64,000 nucleotides of DNA from Gordonia spumicola. GTDB taxonomy: Bacteria > Actinomycetota > Actinomycetes > Mycobacteriales > Mycobacteriaceae. The stretch's first letter is position 1, and the number at the start of each line of letters is the position of its first letter. Location: NCBI RefSeq assembly GCF_009932475.1, contig NZ_BJOV01000002.1, positions 62,001 to 126,000 on the forward strand, read 5' to 3'. Below the pieces are notes generated by a model, which made no database searches, was not told the origin of the DNA, and was given only the letters and a program-made list of their open reading frames with translations. Shown here piece by piece: positions 54,526-64,000 of this stretch. Both the position numbers and the translations under genes were made by a program.

Positions 54526-56637
54526 TCATCCCATTCCAGGTAGGAGGCGGACCAGCAGGTCGATGAGCCAGATGCCGATGAACGGCGTGATCACGCCGCC
54601 GACGCCGTAGATCAGCAGATTGCGGCGCAGCAGTCGGGCGGGCGCGACCGCGCGGTAGGTGACGCCCCGCAACGACAGCGGGATGAGCGCGACGATGATC
54701 AGCGCGTTGAACACGACAGCCGACACGATCGCCGACTGCGCCGAGTGCAGGCGCATGACGTTCAGCGCGTCGAGTTGCGGATACACCGTCGAGAACAGGG
54801 CAGGCAGGATCGCGAAGTACTTCGCCAGATCGTTGGCGAGGGAGAACGTCGTCAGCGCGCCGCGTGTGATGAGCAGCTGCTTGCCGATGCCGACGACCTC
54901 GATGAGCTTGGTCGGGTCGGAGTCGAGGTCGACCATGTTGCCCGCCTCCTTGGCGGCCGACGTCCCCGTGTTCATCGCCAGACCGACGTCGGCCTGCGCG
55001 AGGGCGGGCGCGTCGTTGGTGCCGTCGCCGGTCATCGCGACGAGGCGTCCCGCCGCCTGCTCCTTCCGGATCAGGGTCAGCTTGTCCTCGGGCGTCGCCT
55101 GTGCGACGAAATCGTCCACGCCCGCCTGGTGGGCGATGGCGGCGGCGGTGAGCGGGTTGTCGCCGGTCACCATCACCGTGCGGATGCCCATCGCCCGCAA
55201 CTGCGCGAACCGTGCGGCCATGCCCGGCTTCACCACGTCCGACAGTTCGATGACGCCGAGGATCTTCCCGGTCTGCGCCACGACGAGCGGGGTCCCGCCG
55301 CGGCCCGCGATCTCGTCGACGATCGCGTCGACCTCCGGCCGGGACGTCCCGACCCAGGCGCGGACCGAGTCGGCGGCGCCCTTGCGGTACTCGACGCCGT
55401 CCACGTCGACGCCGCTCATGCGGGTCTGCGCGGTGAACGGGATGGCGACATAGTCGTCCCGACTCCGACCCCGGTCGTCGAGCGCAGTCGAGAGACCTTG
55501 GCCTTCGAGCGCAGTCGAGAAACCTTGGTCTTCGAGCGCAGTCGAGAAGCGATCGGCGGCCAGTTCGACGATGCTGCGACCCTCGGGGGTCTCGTCGGCG
55601 AGGCTGCACAGGTGCGCGATGTCGGCCAGTTCGGCTTCGGTCACACCGTCGGCGGGGTGGAACGCCGTCGCCCGGCGGTTGCCGAACGTGATGGTGCCGG
55701 TCTTGTCCATGAGCAGGGTGTCGATGTCGCCCGCGGCCTCCACGGCGCGGCCCGACATGGCGAGCACGTTGCGCTGCACGAGACGGTCCATGCCCGCGAT
55801 GCCGATCGACGAGACGAGGGCGCCGATCGTCGTCGGAATGAGGCACACCAGCAGGGCGATCAGCTTCACCGGGTCGGCGGCCTCGCCCGCGAACTGCTGC
55901 ATCGGACCGACGGCGACGACGGCCAGCAGGAAGATGATCGTCAACGCGGTCAGCAGGATGTCCAGCGCGATCTCGTTCGGCGTCTTCTTGCGCGCCGCCC
56001 CCTCGACGAGGGCGATCATGCGGTCGACGAACGTCTCGCCGGGCTCGGTGGTGATGGCGACGACGATCCGGTCCGACAGGACGACTGTGCCTCCGGTGAC
56101 GGCACTGCGGTCACCGCCCGACTCGCGGACGACGGGAGCCGATTCGCCGGTGATCGCCGACTCGTCGACTGTCGCGATCCCCTCGACCACGTCGCCGTCG
56201 CCCGCGATCACCTCGCCCGCCTCGACGACTATCCGCATGCCGACCGACAGTTCCGATCCCGGCATCTGCGTGATCGAACCGTCGTCGTTCAGGACACGGG
56301 CGACGGTGTCGCGCTTGACCTTTCGGAGACTGTCGGCCTGTGCGCGGCCGCGTCCCTCGGCGACGGCCTCGGCGAGTCCGGCGAACAGCACCGTGAACCA
56401 CAGCCACGCGACGACGACCCATGCGAACACCGACGGATGCCAGATCGACAGTCCGGTGGTGATGGCGGCCCCGACGAACACGACGAACATGACGGGGTTG
56501 CGGGCCTGATCGCGCGGGTTCAGCTTGCGGACGGCCTGCGGCAGGGACGACACGAGTTGTCTGGCGTCGAAGGCGCCCGACGTGACGAGTTCCGGTTCGG
56601 ACTCGGCGGTGGGTCGGGGTTCTGTCTGGAGCGTCAT
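54526..56637 (-). CDS. kdpB: Potassium-transporting ATPase KdpB with an in-frame repeat insertion in the N domain
   Basis: 703-residue P-type ATPase powering K+ uptake. Visible are the TGES loop (163-166), the phosphorylated Asp311 in DKTGTIT, the KGA segment in the nucleotide domain, and the hinge [15 protein letters not shown] through [18 protein letters not shown]. Between SIVELAADR and [12 protein letters not shown] there is a stretch of about 30 residues (364-393) built from three copies of FSTALE(D/G)QG, which KdpB proteins normally lack. The start overlaps the kdpA stop in an ATGA. Whether the insert affects ATP binding is unknown; the reading frame is intact. Confidence 0.96.
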   Translation of the reverse strand: MTLQTEPRPTAESEPELVTSGAFDARQLVSSLPQAVRKLNPRDQARNPVMFVVFVGAAITTGLSIWHPSVFAWVVVAWLWFTVLFAGLAEAVAEGRGRAQADSLRKVKRDTVARVLNDDGSITQMPGSELSVGMRIVVEAGEVIAGDGDVVEGIATVDESAITGESAPVVRESGGDRSAVTGGTVVLSDRIVVAITTEPGETFVDRMIALVEGAARKKTPNEIALDILLTALTIIFLLAVVAVGPMQQFAGEAADPVKLIALLVCLIPTTIGALVSSIGIAGMDRLVQRNVLAMSGRAVEAAGDIDTLLMDKTGTITFGNRRATAFHPADGVTEAELADIAHLCSLADETPEGRSIVELAADRFSTALEDQGFSTALEGQGLSTALDDRGRSRDDYVAIPFTAQTRMSGVDVDGVEYRKGAADSVRAWVGTSRPEVDAIVDEIAGRGGTPLVVAQTGKILGVIELSDVVKPGMAARFAQLRAMGIRTVMVTGDNPLTAAAIAHQAGVDDFVAQATPEDKLTLIRKEQAAGRLVAMTGDGTNDAPALAQADVGLAMNTGTSAAKEAGNMVDLDSDPTKLIEVVGIGKQLLITRGALTTFSLANDLAKYFAILPALFSTVYPQLDALNVMRLHSAQSAIVSAVVFNALIIVALIPLSLRGVTYRAVAPARLLRRNLLIYGVGGVITPFIGIWLIDLLVRLLPGMG
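55478..55547. repeat. Three tandem copies (27-nt period) of the TCGAGCGCAGTCGA repeat inside kdpB
   Basis: TCGAGCGCAGTCGAGA begins at 55478, 55505 and 55532, separated by ACCTTGG(C/T)CT-type spacers. The 27-nt period adds nine codons per copy and keeps kdpB in frame. The core is the one also found at 11680 and 45495. Confidence 0.88.
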
Positions 56638-58298
56638 GAGAGCGCCTCCGCGATCGGGCCCAGCGCCATCGCCGGGAAGAAGGTGAGACCGGCCACGAGC
56701 AGGGTGGTCCCGAGAAGTAGTGCGCCGTACAGGAATCCGCGGGTCGGCAGGGCCGTCGCCGGGTCCGCCTCCTTCGGCGACTGAGCCGCGAGACGACCGG
56801 CGAGGGCCAGCACGAGGATGATCGGCAGGAGTCGGCCGAACAGCATCGCCAGACCGAGCGATATCTGGAACCAGTCGCTGGTGACGGTGAGGCCGCCGAA
56901 CGCGCTGCCGTTGTTGTTCGCCGCCGACGCGTAGGCGTAGACGATCTCGCTGAAACCGTGCGCGCCGTCGTTGCTGAGGAAGCCCGTCGTCGAACCGAGC
57001 AGGACGGTGATCGACACGCCCGCAAGGACCAGCGCGGGCATCACCAGGACGTACAGCGCGGCGAGGGTGATCTCGTGCTGACCGATCTTCTTGCCGCGGA
57101 ACTCCGGGGACCGTCCGACGAGCAGCCCTCCGACGAACACCGTGATGATCGCGAGGACGAGCAGGCCGTACAGGCCGGAGCCGACGCCGCCGGGCGCGAC
57201 CTCCCCGAGCAGCATGTTCCAGATCAGGGCCCCGCCGCCTGCCGCCGAGAAGCTGTCGTGGGCGGCGTTGACCGCACCCGTCGACGTGCCCGTCGTCGAC
57301 ACCGCGAACAGCGCCGTGCCGGGAATCCCGAACCGCAGTTCCTTGCCCTCGAGCGCGGCGCCTGCGGCGCGGGTCGCGAGGCCGTCGGTCCTCGATTCGA
57401 ACGTCCACACGATCGCGAGCATCGCGCCCCAGATCGACGCCATCACGCCGAGGAGGGTGAGGCCCTGTTTGCGGTCGCCGACAAGCGTTCCATACGTGCG
57501 GGTCAGCGCGACGGGGATGATCAAGATCGCGAGGATCTGCACCACGTTCGTCAGCGGCGTCGGATTGGAGAACGGGTGCGCCGAGTTGGCGCCGTACGTC
57601 CCGCCGCCGTTGGTGCCGATGAGCTTGATCGCCTCCTGCGACGCGAACGGCCCGACGGGGACGTGCGATGCGGTGCCGTCGAGCGAGGTGTAGTCGAAGC
57701 CCGTGGCCCACGACTGGACCGCGCCCTGGAGTACGAGGATCACTGCAACGACGGCCGCGAGCGGCAGCAGGATGCGGATGGTTCCGCGGACCAGATCGAC
57801 CCAGAAGTTGCCGAGATGACCCGTCTTACGTGCGACGATGCCGCGGATCAGGGCCACGGCGACCGCCATGCCGACGGCCGCTGACAGGAAGTTCTGTACC
57901 GCCAGGCCCAGCATCTGCGTGAGATTGCTGATCGTCGACTCCGGCGTGTACGACTGCCAGTTGGTGTTGGCGACGAAGGAGACGGCCGTGTTGAAACTCA
58001 TCGCGGGCGACATGCCCGGCTTTCCGTCCGACCACGGCAGGACGCCCTGCAGACGCTGAAGCGCATAGAGGACCAGGAGTGACGCCGCGGAGAATCCGAC
58101 GACGCTGAGCGCGTACCCGCGCCACGTCTGACCGGACCGCGGGTCGACGCCCGCGACACGGTAGACGAGGCGTTCGACGGCCAGGTCTCTGTTCGACCGG
58201 TAGACGCGCGCCATGTAGTCGCCGAGCGGCACGTACACGGCCGCCAGGACGAGGAGGATGAAGACCAGCGTGAGCACGCCGGCGAGAGTGGAGTTCAC
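56634..58298 (-). CDS. kdpA: Potassium-transporting ATPase subunit KdpA
   Basis: 554-residue channel-like subunit of the superfamily of K+ transporters. Selectivity-filter segments resembling the four-repeat pattern appear as [52 protein letters not shown] and [14 protein letters not shown], each with the central Gly. GTG start, 4 nt beyond the kdpF stop. N-terminal hydrophobic segment from about residue 5. Confidence 0.97.
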   Translation of the reverse strand: MNSTLAGVLTLVFILLVLAAVYVPLGDYMARVYRSNRDLAVERLVYRVAGVDPRSGQTWRGYALSVVGFSAASLLVLYALQRLQGVLPWSDGKPGMSPAMSFNTAVSFVANTNWQSYTPESTISNLTQMLGLAVQNFLSAAVGMAVAVALIRGIVARKTGHLGNFWVDLVRGTIRILLPLAAVVAVILVLQGAVQSWATGFDYTSLDGTASHVPVGPFASQEAIKLIGTNGGGTYGANSAHPFSNPTPLTNVVQILAILIIPVALTRTYGTLVGDRKQGLTLLGVMASIWGAMLAIVWTFESRTDGLATRAAGAALEGKELRFGIPGTALFAVSTTGTSTGAVNAAHDSFSAAGGGALIWNMLLGEVAPGGVGSGLYGLLVLAIITVFVGGLLVGRSPEFRGKKIGQHEITLAALYVLVMPALVLAGVSITVLLGSTTGFLSNDGAHGFSEIVYAYASAANNNGSAFGGLTVTSDWFQISLGLAMLFGRLLPIILVLALAGRLAAQSPKEADPATALPTRGFLYGALLLGTTLLVAGLTFFPAMALGPIAEALS

Positions 58299-58302
58299 CG
58301 GG

Positions 58303-58401
58303 TCAGAACCTCTCGGGATACAGGAGTGCCGCGATGAGGTAGCCGACGACGGCCACCGCGACGATCACCAGGATCACCGCGACGGTCCCCGCCCCGGTCA
58401 T
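58303..58401 (-). CDS. kdpF: KdpF small subunit
   Basis: 32 residues, almost all one membrane span: MTGAGTVAVILVIVAVAVVG followed by YLIAALLYPERF. The YLxxALLxPERF ending is the KdpF hallmark. It stabilises the KdpABC complex. Its ATG overlaps the stop of the upstream 30-codon ORF in an ATGA, and its stop lies 4 nt before kdpA. Confidence 0.95.
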   Translation of the reverse strand: MTGAGTVAVILVIVAVAVVGYLIAALLYPERF

Positions 58402-58490
58402 CGCGACATCCGACGGTCGAGCCCGTGGACGGCGAGCGCACAGAGCGCCGTCGCCGCGGCCACGATTGCCAGCATCACCACATCGGCCAT
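58398..58490 (-). CDS. 30-residue single-span membrane protein preceding kdpF
   Basis: MADVVMLAIVAAATALCALA followed by VHGLDRRMSR: one membrane helix with a short basic end. AGGAGG lies 8 nt before the ATG, the best Shine-Dalgarno in the operon, and its stop overlaps kdpF in an ATGA, so it is very probably translated. It is the first gene of the kdp transcript. It may be a second KdpF-like accessory subunit or a coupling leader peptide. No name is known to me. Confidence 0.8.
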   Translation of the reverse strand: MADVVMLAIVAAATALCALAVHGLDRRMSR

Positions 58491-58503
58491 GACAAGACCT
58501 CCT

Positions 58504-58530
58504 CGAATGTGTTCACAGAGTTCACATTCG
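58504..58530. promoter_or_regulatory. Palindrome upstream of the kdp operon, possible KdpE site
   Basis: CGAATGTG and CACATTCG form 8-bp arms around TTCACAGAGTT. On the minus strand the same site holds two TGTGAAC copies 9 nt apart, a direct-repeat layout like OmpR-family boxes. It begins 14 nt upstream of the first kdp start codon. Confidence 0.55.
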
Positions 58531-58719
58531 GCCCGGTTCCGGGCGTCCGCCAGAGGCCTTAACGCGATCCATACGTCGTCGATCACGATCTTGACGCGAT
58601 CTGATCGCATGTCCACCGATCGGCGGAAACGCGCCCGATTCAGAACTTAGATTTGCCTGATAGCCGAATCAGGCGTCTAGTTGATGCATATGTCCGTGTC
58701 TGCACGATTTGGAGGACCC

Positions 58720-59271
58720 ATGAAACTCTCACTGAAGCTCGCCGCCGTCTCGGCCGCGGCAGCCGCCACCGCCGTCTTCGGCGTCGTCCCCGGCGAGGCC
58801 GCCGCCGCCAACCCGACGCAGCCGACCCAGCCCGCCGGAGGCAACGGCGGTGTGGTCGTCACCAACACGAACACCAGCATCGACGTGCTGGTCGTGAACC
58901 GTCAGAAGGCCAGCGAGTGCACCGTCACCGCGAGCCGTCCCGACGGCGCCGCCACCAAGGTGTTCACCAAGAAGATCACTCTCAACGACGCGAACCAGCA
59001 CACGGCCGCCGCGAACATCAGCGGCCTCGGCCCGTACACGTACACCGTGACCGGCAAGTGCGTCGAGCCGAACGCCGACCCGACCAAGCCCGCGAGCGAG
59101 TCGAACCTGTTCGGCGGCACCAACCTGATCGACATCAAGCTCAAGGGCGGCACGTCGACCCCGACCAACCAGTGCCTGCTGATCGTCAAGGGCGTGGCCT
59201 GGGACCTCGGCCTGCGCGGCGCACCGCTCGAGTTCGTCATGGGCATCGCCACCCAGTTCTGCCCGAAGTAG
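58720..59271 (+). CDS. Secreted protein of unknown function
   Basis: 183 residues, GGAGG 5 nt before the ATG. The signal peptide is MKLSLKLAAVSAAAAATAVFGVVPGEAAA, cleaved near residue 29. The mature part is Thr/Asn/Pro-rich, with VVVTNTNTSIDVLVVN, cysteines in SECTVTA, TGKCVEP, TNQCLL and TQFCPK (two possible disulfides), and a beta-sandwich look. Divergent from kdp. No family recognised. Confidence 0.82.
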   Translation: MKLSLKLAAVSAAAAATAVFGVVPGEAAAANPTQPTQPAGGNGGVVVTNTNTSIDVLVVNRQKASECTVTASRPDGAATKVFTKKITLNDANQHTAAANISGLGPYTYTVTGKCVEPNADPTKPASESNLFGGTNLIDIKLKGGTSTPTNQCLLIVKGVAWDLGLRGAPLEFVMGIATQFCPK

Positions 59272-59287
59272 GCAGCGTTCATCGCGG

Positions 59288-59312
59288 TCCCCCGTCGGAT
59301 TCCGGCGGGGGA
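59288..59312 (+). terminator. Hairpin after the secreted-protein gene
   Basis: TCCCCCG-CGG and CCG-CGGGGGA pair around ATT with single mismatches, 17 nt past the stop at 59271. Confidence 0.6.
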
Positions 59313-59346
59313 TCTGCAGTTTCGGGCCCCTCATTCGACTGGATGA

Positions 59347-59772
59347 CCCAACGTCCCGGCCGACCTGTACTCGAAGGACTCCGAGCTGGTCGGTCTCACC
59401 GTGACGGCAATCGTCGACGGCAACGTCGACGACGTGAACTCGATGGGCGAGGTCGAGGCTTCCGGCTCGGTGCTGTACCTGCAGTACACGGTGACCAACG
59501 CCTCCGACCAGCCGCTGCCGAAGGACTTCAAGGCCAGCGGCCTCAGCATCGTGAATCAGAACAAGAAGGCCATCACGCCGAAGACGAGGATCGCCGGCCT
59601 CAAGAACTGCGACGGCAGACTGGAACCACCTGCCGGGATCACGAAGGGCGAGTCGTACACGTCGTGCACCGTCGTCCGCGGCGACGACGAGGTGCTCGGC
59701 GCCGGCTTCACCGAAGGCGGCGGCCCGTACTCGCCCGACTATCGGAGCAACCCGATCATCTGGAAGAAGTAG
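59347..59772 (+). pseudogene. Headless fragment of a secreted-protein gene
   Basis: An open frame runs from just after an in-frame TGA to the stop at 59772. It encodes VPADLYSKDSELVGLTVTAI, then VDDVNSMGEVEASGSVLYLQ, YTVTNASDQPLPKDFK and SNPIIWKK: a DUF4352-like extracytoplasmic beta domain. No signal peptide or good start exists; the only internal start is a GTG at 59401 with no Shine-Dalgarno, inside the domain. It appears to have lost its 5' end, perhaps by deletion against the adjacent secreted-protein gene. Confidence 0.65.
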
Positions 59773-59788
59773 TCGACCCGACCGCACT

Positions 59789-59833
59789 GAAGTGGTGACC
59801 ATGTGATCGTGACGATCGCGTGGTCACCACTTC
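59789..59833. terminator. Convergent hairpin before the ABC permease gene
   Basis: Perfect 13-bp arms GAAGTGGTGACCA / TGGTCACCACTTC, with GATC/GATC pairing inside the 19-nt centre. It lies just past the gene fragment and 7 nt beyond the permease stop. Confidence 0.75.
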
Positions 59834-59839
59834 GTCGTC

Positions 59840-60595
59840 TCAGATGGTCCGGCGGCGGAGCGTCGCGGCGGCGAGGGCCAGAGCGACGACGATGCATGCC
59901 GCGACGATCGCGATGTCTCGAACCATGAGCGCCGTGACCGACGGGTGGGCCGCCACCTCTTGCAGTGCTTGGACAGCGTACGTCAGCGGCATGACGTCCG
60001 ACAGCGCCTCCATCCAGCCCGGCAGCTGGTCGCGCGGGACGAAGAGTCCGCAGAGGAACAGCTGCGGGATCACCACGACGGGCAGGAACTGGACCGCCTG
60101 GAACTCGGTTTGCGCGAACGCGCTGCACAGCAACCCGAGACCGACACCCAGCATCGCGTCGAGCATGGCGATCAGAATCACCCAGCCGATCGATCCGACC
60201 GATTCGAGGCCGAGCAGCCCGAATGCGACCGCCGATGCGAGGACGGCCTGCACCGCGGCGACGACCGAGAACGCGACGCCGTAGCCGCCCAACAGGTCGA
60301 GCTTGCCGATCGGCGTCGTGAGGAGCCGTTCGAGGGTCCCGGAGCGGCGTTCGCGGAGCATGGCGATCGACGTGATCAGGAACATCGTGACGAACGGCAG
60401 GATGCCGAGCATGACGACGCCGACCCGCTGGAACGGATCGGGCGCGCCCGGCGGCGACGGCTGGTCGGAGTACATGAAGTACAGCAACGTCATCAACAGG
60501 ATCGGCACGACGAGGACCAGCGCGATGGTCCGCGGGTCGGCGCGCAACTGGCGGAGGACGCGGATCGCCGTCGCGCCGAGCATTCGCGGGTGCAT
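59840..60595 (-). CDS. ABC-2 type transporter permease
   Basis: 251 residues with six spans: ALVLVVPILLMTLLYFMY, VVMLGILPFVTMFLITSIAMLRERRSGTLERLLTTPI (the ABC-2 coupling motif), VVAAVQAVLASAVAFGLLGL, VILIAMLDAMLGVGLGLLCSAF, FLPVVVIPQLFLCGLFVP and the last. Exporter half paired with the ATPase; its ATG overlaps that gene's stop in TGATG. Substrate unknown (drug or lipid export is common). Confidence 0.9.
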   Translation of the reverse strand: MHPRMLGATAIRVLRQLRADPRTIALVLVVPILLMTLLYFMYSDQPSPPGAPDPFQRVGVVMLGILPFVTMFLITSIAMLRERRSGTLERLLTTPIGKLDLLGGYGVAFSVVAAVQAVLASAVAFGLLGLESVGSIGWVILIAMLDAMLGVGLGLLCSAFAQTEFQAVQFLPVVVIPQLFLCGLFVPRDQLPGWMEALSDVMPLTYAVQALQEVAAHPSVTALMVRDIAIVAACIVVALALAAATLRRRTI

Positions 60596-61302
60596 CAGGC
60601 CGCCCGCCCTTGAATGAGGGCGAGGAAGGCGTCTTCGAGGTTGTCGCATCCCGTACGTTCTCGGAGGTCACGCGGAGTCAGGTGGGCGACGAGCCCACCG
60701 TCGCGCATCAGGATGAGGTCGTCACAGCGGTCGGCCTCGTCCATGACGTGACTGGAGACGAGGATCGTCACGCCCGACGCGGCGAGGTCGGCGAAGCGCG
60801 ACCACAGGTCGGCGCGGAGGACGGGATCGAGCCCGACCGTCGGCTCGTCGAGCACCAGCAGCGACGGCTCCGTGACCAGGGCGCACGCGATCGACACCCG
60901 ACTGAGCTGCCCGCCCGACAGGTCGGCCGCGAGGTGATCGGCACGGTCGGTCAGGTCGACGGCGCGCAAGGCCTCGTCGACCCCGTCCACCGCGCCGAAC
61001 AGCGTCGCGAAGTAGCGGACGTTCTGCACCACGGTGAGGTCGGTGTAGATCGACGCCGCCTGGGTCACGTATCCGACACGGCGCCGCAGGCTCGGCGATC
61101 CGGCGGGTTCACCGAGGACCGTCACCGTGCCACGGACGTTCTTCTGCGTCCCCACGATCGAGCGGAGGAGCGTCGTCTTGCCACACCCGGACGGCCCGAG
61201 GAGCCCAGTGATCCGACCCTGCGGGATCGTCACGCTCAGCCCGTGGACGGCCGTGACCGGTCCACGCCGGACGGTCACGTTCTCACATCTGATCGCATCC
61301 AC
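60595..61302 (-). CDS. ABC transporter ATP-binding protein (drug/ABC-2 exporter type)
   Basis: 235 residues: Walker A GPSGCGKTTLL, Q-loop GYVTQAASIY, signature LSGGQLSRVSIACAL, Walker B LLVLDEPTVGLDP and H-loop VSSHVMDEADR. Close to DrrA/CcmA-type ATPases. GTG start. First gene of the two-gene exporter operon. Confidence 0.93.
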   Translation of the reverse strand: MDAIRCENVTVRRGPVTAVHGLSVTIPQGRITGLLGPSGCGKTTLLRSIVGTQKNVRGTVTVLGEPAGSPSLRRRVGYVTQAASIYTDLTVVQNVRYFATLFGAVDGVDEALRAVDLTDRADHLAADLSGGQLSRVSIACALVTEPSLLVLDEPTVGLDPVLRADLWSRFADLAASGVTILVSSHVMDEADRCDDLILMRDGGLVAHLTPRDLRERTGCDNLEDAFLALIQGRAA

Positions 61303-61448
61303 CGTCGCCTCAATTCATCGACTGTTGAGTTCAGGTGAGACGATACGCCGAGTCCGATCGGCCCGCACCGCGGATCGACGTGGAATCTTCGAGCGCCTTC
61401 TCGACGCAGCCCTACCGGAGGGATCGGCGACCGGGCACATGCCCCAAG

Positions 61449-61510
61449 ATCGGTCGATCCATCGATCTCCAACAGCACTATGCCGTTGAGACTCGATGGA
61501 TCGACCGATC
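61449..61510. repeat. Inverted repeat with 18-bp perfect arms in the clpB/ABC intergenic region
   Basis: GATCGGTCGATCCATCGA (61449-61466) and TCGATGGATCGACCGATC (61493-61510) flank a 26-nt centre that can pair partly itself (CAAC...GTTG). It lies downstream of clpB and 140 nt upstream of the ABC ATPase start. Either the distal terminator of clpB or an operator region; repeated GATCGA units make it distinct from the other hairpins. Confidence 0.6.
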
Positions 61511-61545
61511 TCAGGACGCCTTACTGAGGGTGAACCGCCGGACGC

Positions 61546-61587
61546 ACTGAACCCCGCCCTCCGATTGTCGAAAAGCGGGGTTCAGTG
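61546..61587 (-). terminator. Terminator of clpB
   Basis: Perfect 13-bp arms CACTGAACCCCGC / GCGGGGTTCAGTG with a 16-nt loop, 7 nt beyond the clpB stop. Confidence 0.8.
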
Positions 61588-61594
61588 GCTCCGG

Positions 61595-64000
61595 TCAGCC
61601 GATGACGAGCGTTTCGCCGTCGGCGTCGACGTTCACCGGCACCACGTCGCCGTCGCGGATGTCGCCCGCGAGCAGGGCCTTGGCGAGCTTGTCGCCGATG
61701 GCCTGCTGCACCAGCCTGCGCAGCGGCCGGGCGCCGTACAGCGGGTCGAAGCCGCGTTCGGCGAGCCATTCCTTGGCCTTCGGCGTCACTTCCAGATCCA
61801 GCCGACGCTGCGCGAGGCGCTTGCCGAGCTGGGCCAGCTGGATGTCGACGATCGACACGAGTTCCTCCGGGCTCAGCGCGTCGAAGACGACGACGTCGTC
61901 GAGCCTGTTCACGAACTCCGGCTTGAACGCCGCGCGGACGGCCGCCATCACCTGGTCCTTGGTTCCGCCCGCGCCCAGGTTGGACGTCAGGATGAGGATG
62001 GTGTTGCGGAAGTCGACCGTGCGACCCTGGCCGTCGGTGAGACGACCCTCGTCGAGGACCTGCAGGAGCACGTCGAAGACGTCCGGATGAGCCTTCTCGA
62101 CCTCGTCGAACAGGACCACCGAGTACGGGCGACGACGCACGGCTTCGGTCAGCTGACCGCCCGCCTCGTACCCGACGTAGCCGGGAGGTGCTCCGACGAG
62201 TCGGGCGACCGAGTGCTTCTCACCGTATTCGCTCATGTCGATGCGGATCAGGGCGCGTTCGTCGTCGAACAGGAACTCGCCGAGCGCCTTCGCCAGCTCC
62301 GTCTTGCCGACACCGGTCGGGCCGAGGAACAGGAATGACCCCAGCGGACGGTTCGGGTCGGCGACGCCTGCACGCGCACGTCGGACGGCGTCCGACACCG
62401 CACCGACAGCGGCCTTCTGGCCGATGACACGGTGGCCGAGTTCGTCCTCCATGCGGAGCAGCTTGGCCGACTCACCTTCGAGCATCTTGCCCGCGGGCAC
62501 GCCGGTCCACGCCGACACGACCTCGGCGACGTCGTCCGGGCCGACCTCCTCCTGCAGCATCACGTCCTGGTCGGGGTCGGTGCCGGTCTTGGCGATCGCC
62601 GCCTCCAGTTCCTTCTCCAGGCCGGGGATGGTGCCGTAACGGAGTTCGGCCGCCCGCCCGAGATCGCCGTCGCGTTCGGCCCTGTCGGCTTCGCCGCGGA
62701 GGCGTTCGAGCTCCTCCTTGACGTCGCGGACCGCGTCGATCGCCGTCTTCTCGCCCTGCCAACGGGCGAGCAGCTCGTTGAGCTTCTCGCGGTTGTCCGC
62801 GAGTTCGCCGCGCAGGGTCTCGAGCCGGTCCTTGGACGCGGCGTCGGTCTCCTTGGCGAGCGCGACCTCCTCCACTTCGAGTCGACGGACCACGCGCTCC
62901 ACCTCGTCGATCTCGACGGGACGCGAGTCGATCTCCATGCGCAGACGCGACGCGGCCTCGTCGACGAGGTCGATCGCCTTGTCCGGCAGGAAGCGCGAGG
63001 TGATGTAGCGGTCCGACAGTGTCGCCGCCGCGACGAGCGCGGAGTCGGTGATGCGCACGCCGTGGTGCACCTCGTACCGATCCTTGAGGCCGCGGAGGAT
63101 GCCGATCGTGTCCTCGACGGACGGCTCGCCGACGTACACCTGCTGGAAGCGACGCTCGAGAGCGGCGTCCTTCTCGATGTACTGGCGGTACTCCTCGAGG
63201 GTGGTCGCGCCGACCAGCCGCAGTTCGCCACGGGCGAGCATCGGCTTGATCATGTTGCCCGCGTCCATCGCCGAATCGCCTGTCGCGCCCGCACCCACGA
63301 TGGTGTGCAGCTCGTCGATGAACGTGATGATCTGGCCGTCGGAGCCCTTGATCTCATCGAGCACGGCCTTGAGCCGCTCCTCGAACTCGCCGCGGTACTT
63401 GGCGCCCGCGACCATCGAGCCGAGATCGAGCGAGATCACCGTCTTCCCGCGGAGGGATTCGGGGACGTCGCCCGCGACGACACGCTGAGCGAGGCCTTCG
63501 ACGATGGCCGTCTTGCCGACGCCCGGCTCGCCGATGAGCACCGGGTTGTTCTTGGTGCGACGCGAGAGGACCTGGACCACGCGACGGATCTCGCTGTCGC
63601 GGCCGATCACCGGGTCGAGCTCGCCTTCGCGGGCACGCTTGGTGAGGTCGGTCGAGTACTTCTCGAGAGCCTGGTACGTCGATTCGGGATCCTCGCTGGT
63701 GACGCGACCGGTTCCGCGGACGGAGACGAAGGCCTCGCGCAGCGCCTCGGGCGTTGCACCCGCTCCGGACAGGAGCTTGGCGACGTCCGACTCGCCGGTC
63801 GCGAGACCAACCACCAGATGTTCGGTGGACACGTAGTCGTCGCCCATCTCGGTCGCGAGATTCTGTGCCGCGGTGATCGCCGCGATCGACTCACGCGACA
63901 GCGTGGGCTGAGCGCTGGCGCTCGACACCGTCGGTGCTCGTCCGACGAGGGCTTTCGCTTCGTTTCGGATGTGCGCGGGGTCGACGCCGACCGCCTTCAG
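61595..64000 (-). CDS. clpB: ATP-dependent disaggregase ClpB, 5' end beyond the window
   Basis: 802 codons are visible; the first ~50 of the ~850-residue protein lie outside. A Clp N domain end ([40 protein letters not shown]) is followed by AAA-1 with GEPGVGKT and [15 protein letters not shown], the coiled-coil M domain (about [20 protein letters not shown] through the glutamate-rich repeats), and AAA-2 with GPTGVGKT and [20 protein letters not shown]. ClpB disaggregates proteins with DnaK. No LGF tripeptide for ClpP binding is evident, as expected for ClpB. Confidence 0.97.
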   Translation of the reverse strand: MKAVGVDPAHIRNEAKALVGRAPTVSSASAQPTLSRESIAAITAAQNLATEMGDDYVSTEHLVVGLATGESDVAKLLSGAGATPEALREAFVSVRGTGRVTSEDPESTYQALEKYSTDLTKRAREGELDPVIGRDSEIRRVVQVLSRRTKNNPVLIGEPGVGKTAIVEGLAQRVVAGDVPESLRGKTVISLDLGSMVAGAKYRGEFEERLKAVLDEIKGSDGQIITFIDELHTIVGAGATGDSAMDAGNMIKPMLARGELRLVGATTLEEYRQYIEKDAALERRFQQVYVGEPSVEDTIGILRGLKDRYEVHHGVRITDSALVAAATLSDRYITSRFLPDKAIDLVDEAASRLRMEIDSRPVEIDEVERVVRRLEVEEVALAKETDAASKDRLETLRGELADNREKLNELLARWQGEKTAIDAVRDVKEELERLRGEADRAERDGDLGRAAELRYGTIPGLEKELEAAIAKTGTDPDQDVMLQEEVGPDDVAEVVSAWTGVPAGKMLEGESAKLLRMEDELGHRVIGQKAAVGAVSDAVRRARAGVADPNRPLGSFLFLGPTGVGKTELAKALGEFLFDDERALIRIDMSEYGEKHSVARLVGAPPGYVGYEAGGQLTEAVRRRPYSVVLFDEVEKAHPDVFDVLLQVLDEGRLTDGQGRTVDFRNTILILTSNLGAGGTKDQVMAAVRAAFKPEFVNRLDDVVVFDALSPEELVSIVDIQLAQLGKRLAQRRLDLEVTPKAKEWLAERGFDPLYGARPLRRLVQQAIGDKLAKALLAGDIRDGDVVPVNVDADGETLVIG

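Overview
The window is high-GC DNA with GTG starts, stop/start overlaps of the ATGA, GTGA and TGATG types, and several promoters that look leaderless. These features, the gene content and the gene order point to a mycolic-acid actinobacterium (Mycobacteriales), most likely Gordonia or a close relative; the genus is an inference. Blocks of genes follow the order I recall from Mycobacterium tuberculosis: Rossmann protein-DUF6779-DUF3180-folK-folB-folP-folE-ftsH; hpt, tilS, DUF2342, dacB, ppa; metZ-rhodanese-purT; purA-Rv0358-like-rip2; DUF3151, an Rv0361-like gene, fba, dedA; and SpoU methyltransferase-pyrE-Rv0383c-like-clpB.

Layout. 1-11.1 kb: a minus-strand run from dacB through DUF2342, tilS, hpt and ftsH into the folate operon, whose genes overlap by 4-8 nt. 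11.2-16.6 kb: ppa, a frameshifted SnoaL-like gene, a lipocalin-like gene, a MarR-controlled DHA2 drug exporter, and a SufS-like PLP enzyme behind a SAM-IV riboswitch. 16.8-21.6 kb: a plus-strand cluster of four membrane-associated proteins (Pro-rich single-span protein, SPFH+GYF protein, double zinc-ribbon membrane protein, small membrane coiled-coil protein) overlapping an isochorismate synthase gene. 21.6-31.1 kb: metZ, rhodanese, an Rv0361-like protein, fprA with a MITE-like element at its stop codon, a secreted protein, purT, a VOC protein, a membrane adenylate cyclase and purA. 31.1-38.7 kb: a site-2 protease, a zinc-type CDF exporter with a clear leaderless operator/promoter, a FUSC protein, DUF3151, a second Rv0361-like protein, fba and dedA.

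38.7-44.8 kb is an accessory-looking block: a Tat-exported cholesterol-oxidase-like enzyme with a divergent TetR gene, an LVIVD propeller plus DUF305 pair, a small secreted protein, a decayed second copy of that secreted gene, and a deazaflavin-dependent nitroreductase. 44.8-50.6 kb: SpoU methyltransferase, pyrE, a membrane protein, an M20 peptidase, a large orphan membrane protein and a PPOX protein. 50.7-58.5 kb: a full kdp potassium operon, a 30-codon membrane ORF then kdpF-A-B-C-D-E. 58.7-64 kb: a secreted protein, a headless gene fragment, a two-gene ABC exporter, and clpB running off the right edge.

Two themes cross the window. Almost every convergent junction carries a long, near-perfect hairpin, each with its own sequence. 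A short palindromic repeat with core TCGAGCGCAGTCGA occurs at three loci, two of them in frame inside coding sequence (the SpoU methyltransferase N terminus, and three tandem copies in the nucleotide-binding domain of KdpB).
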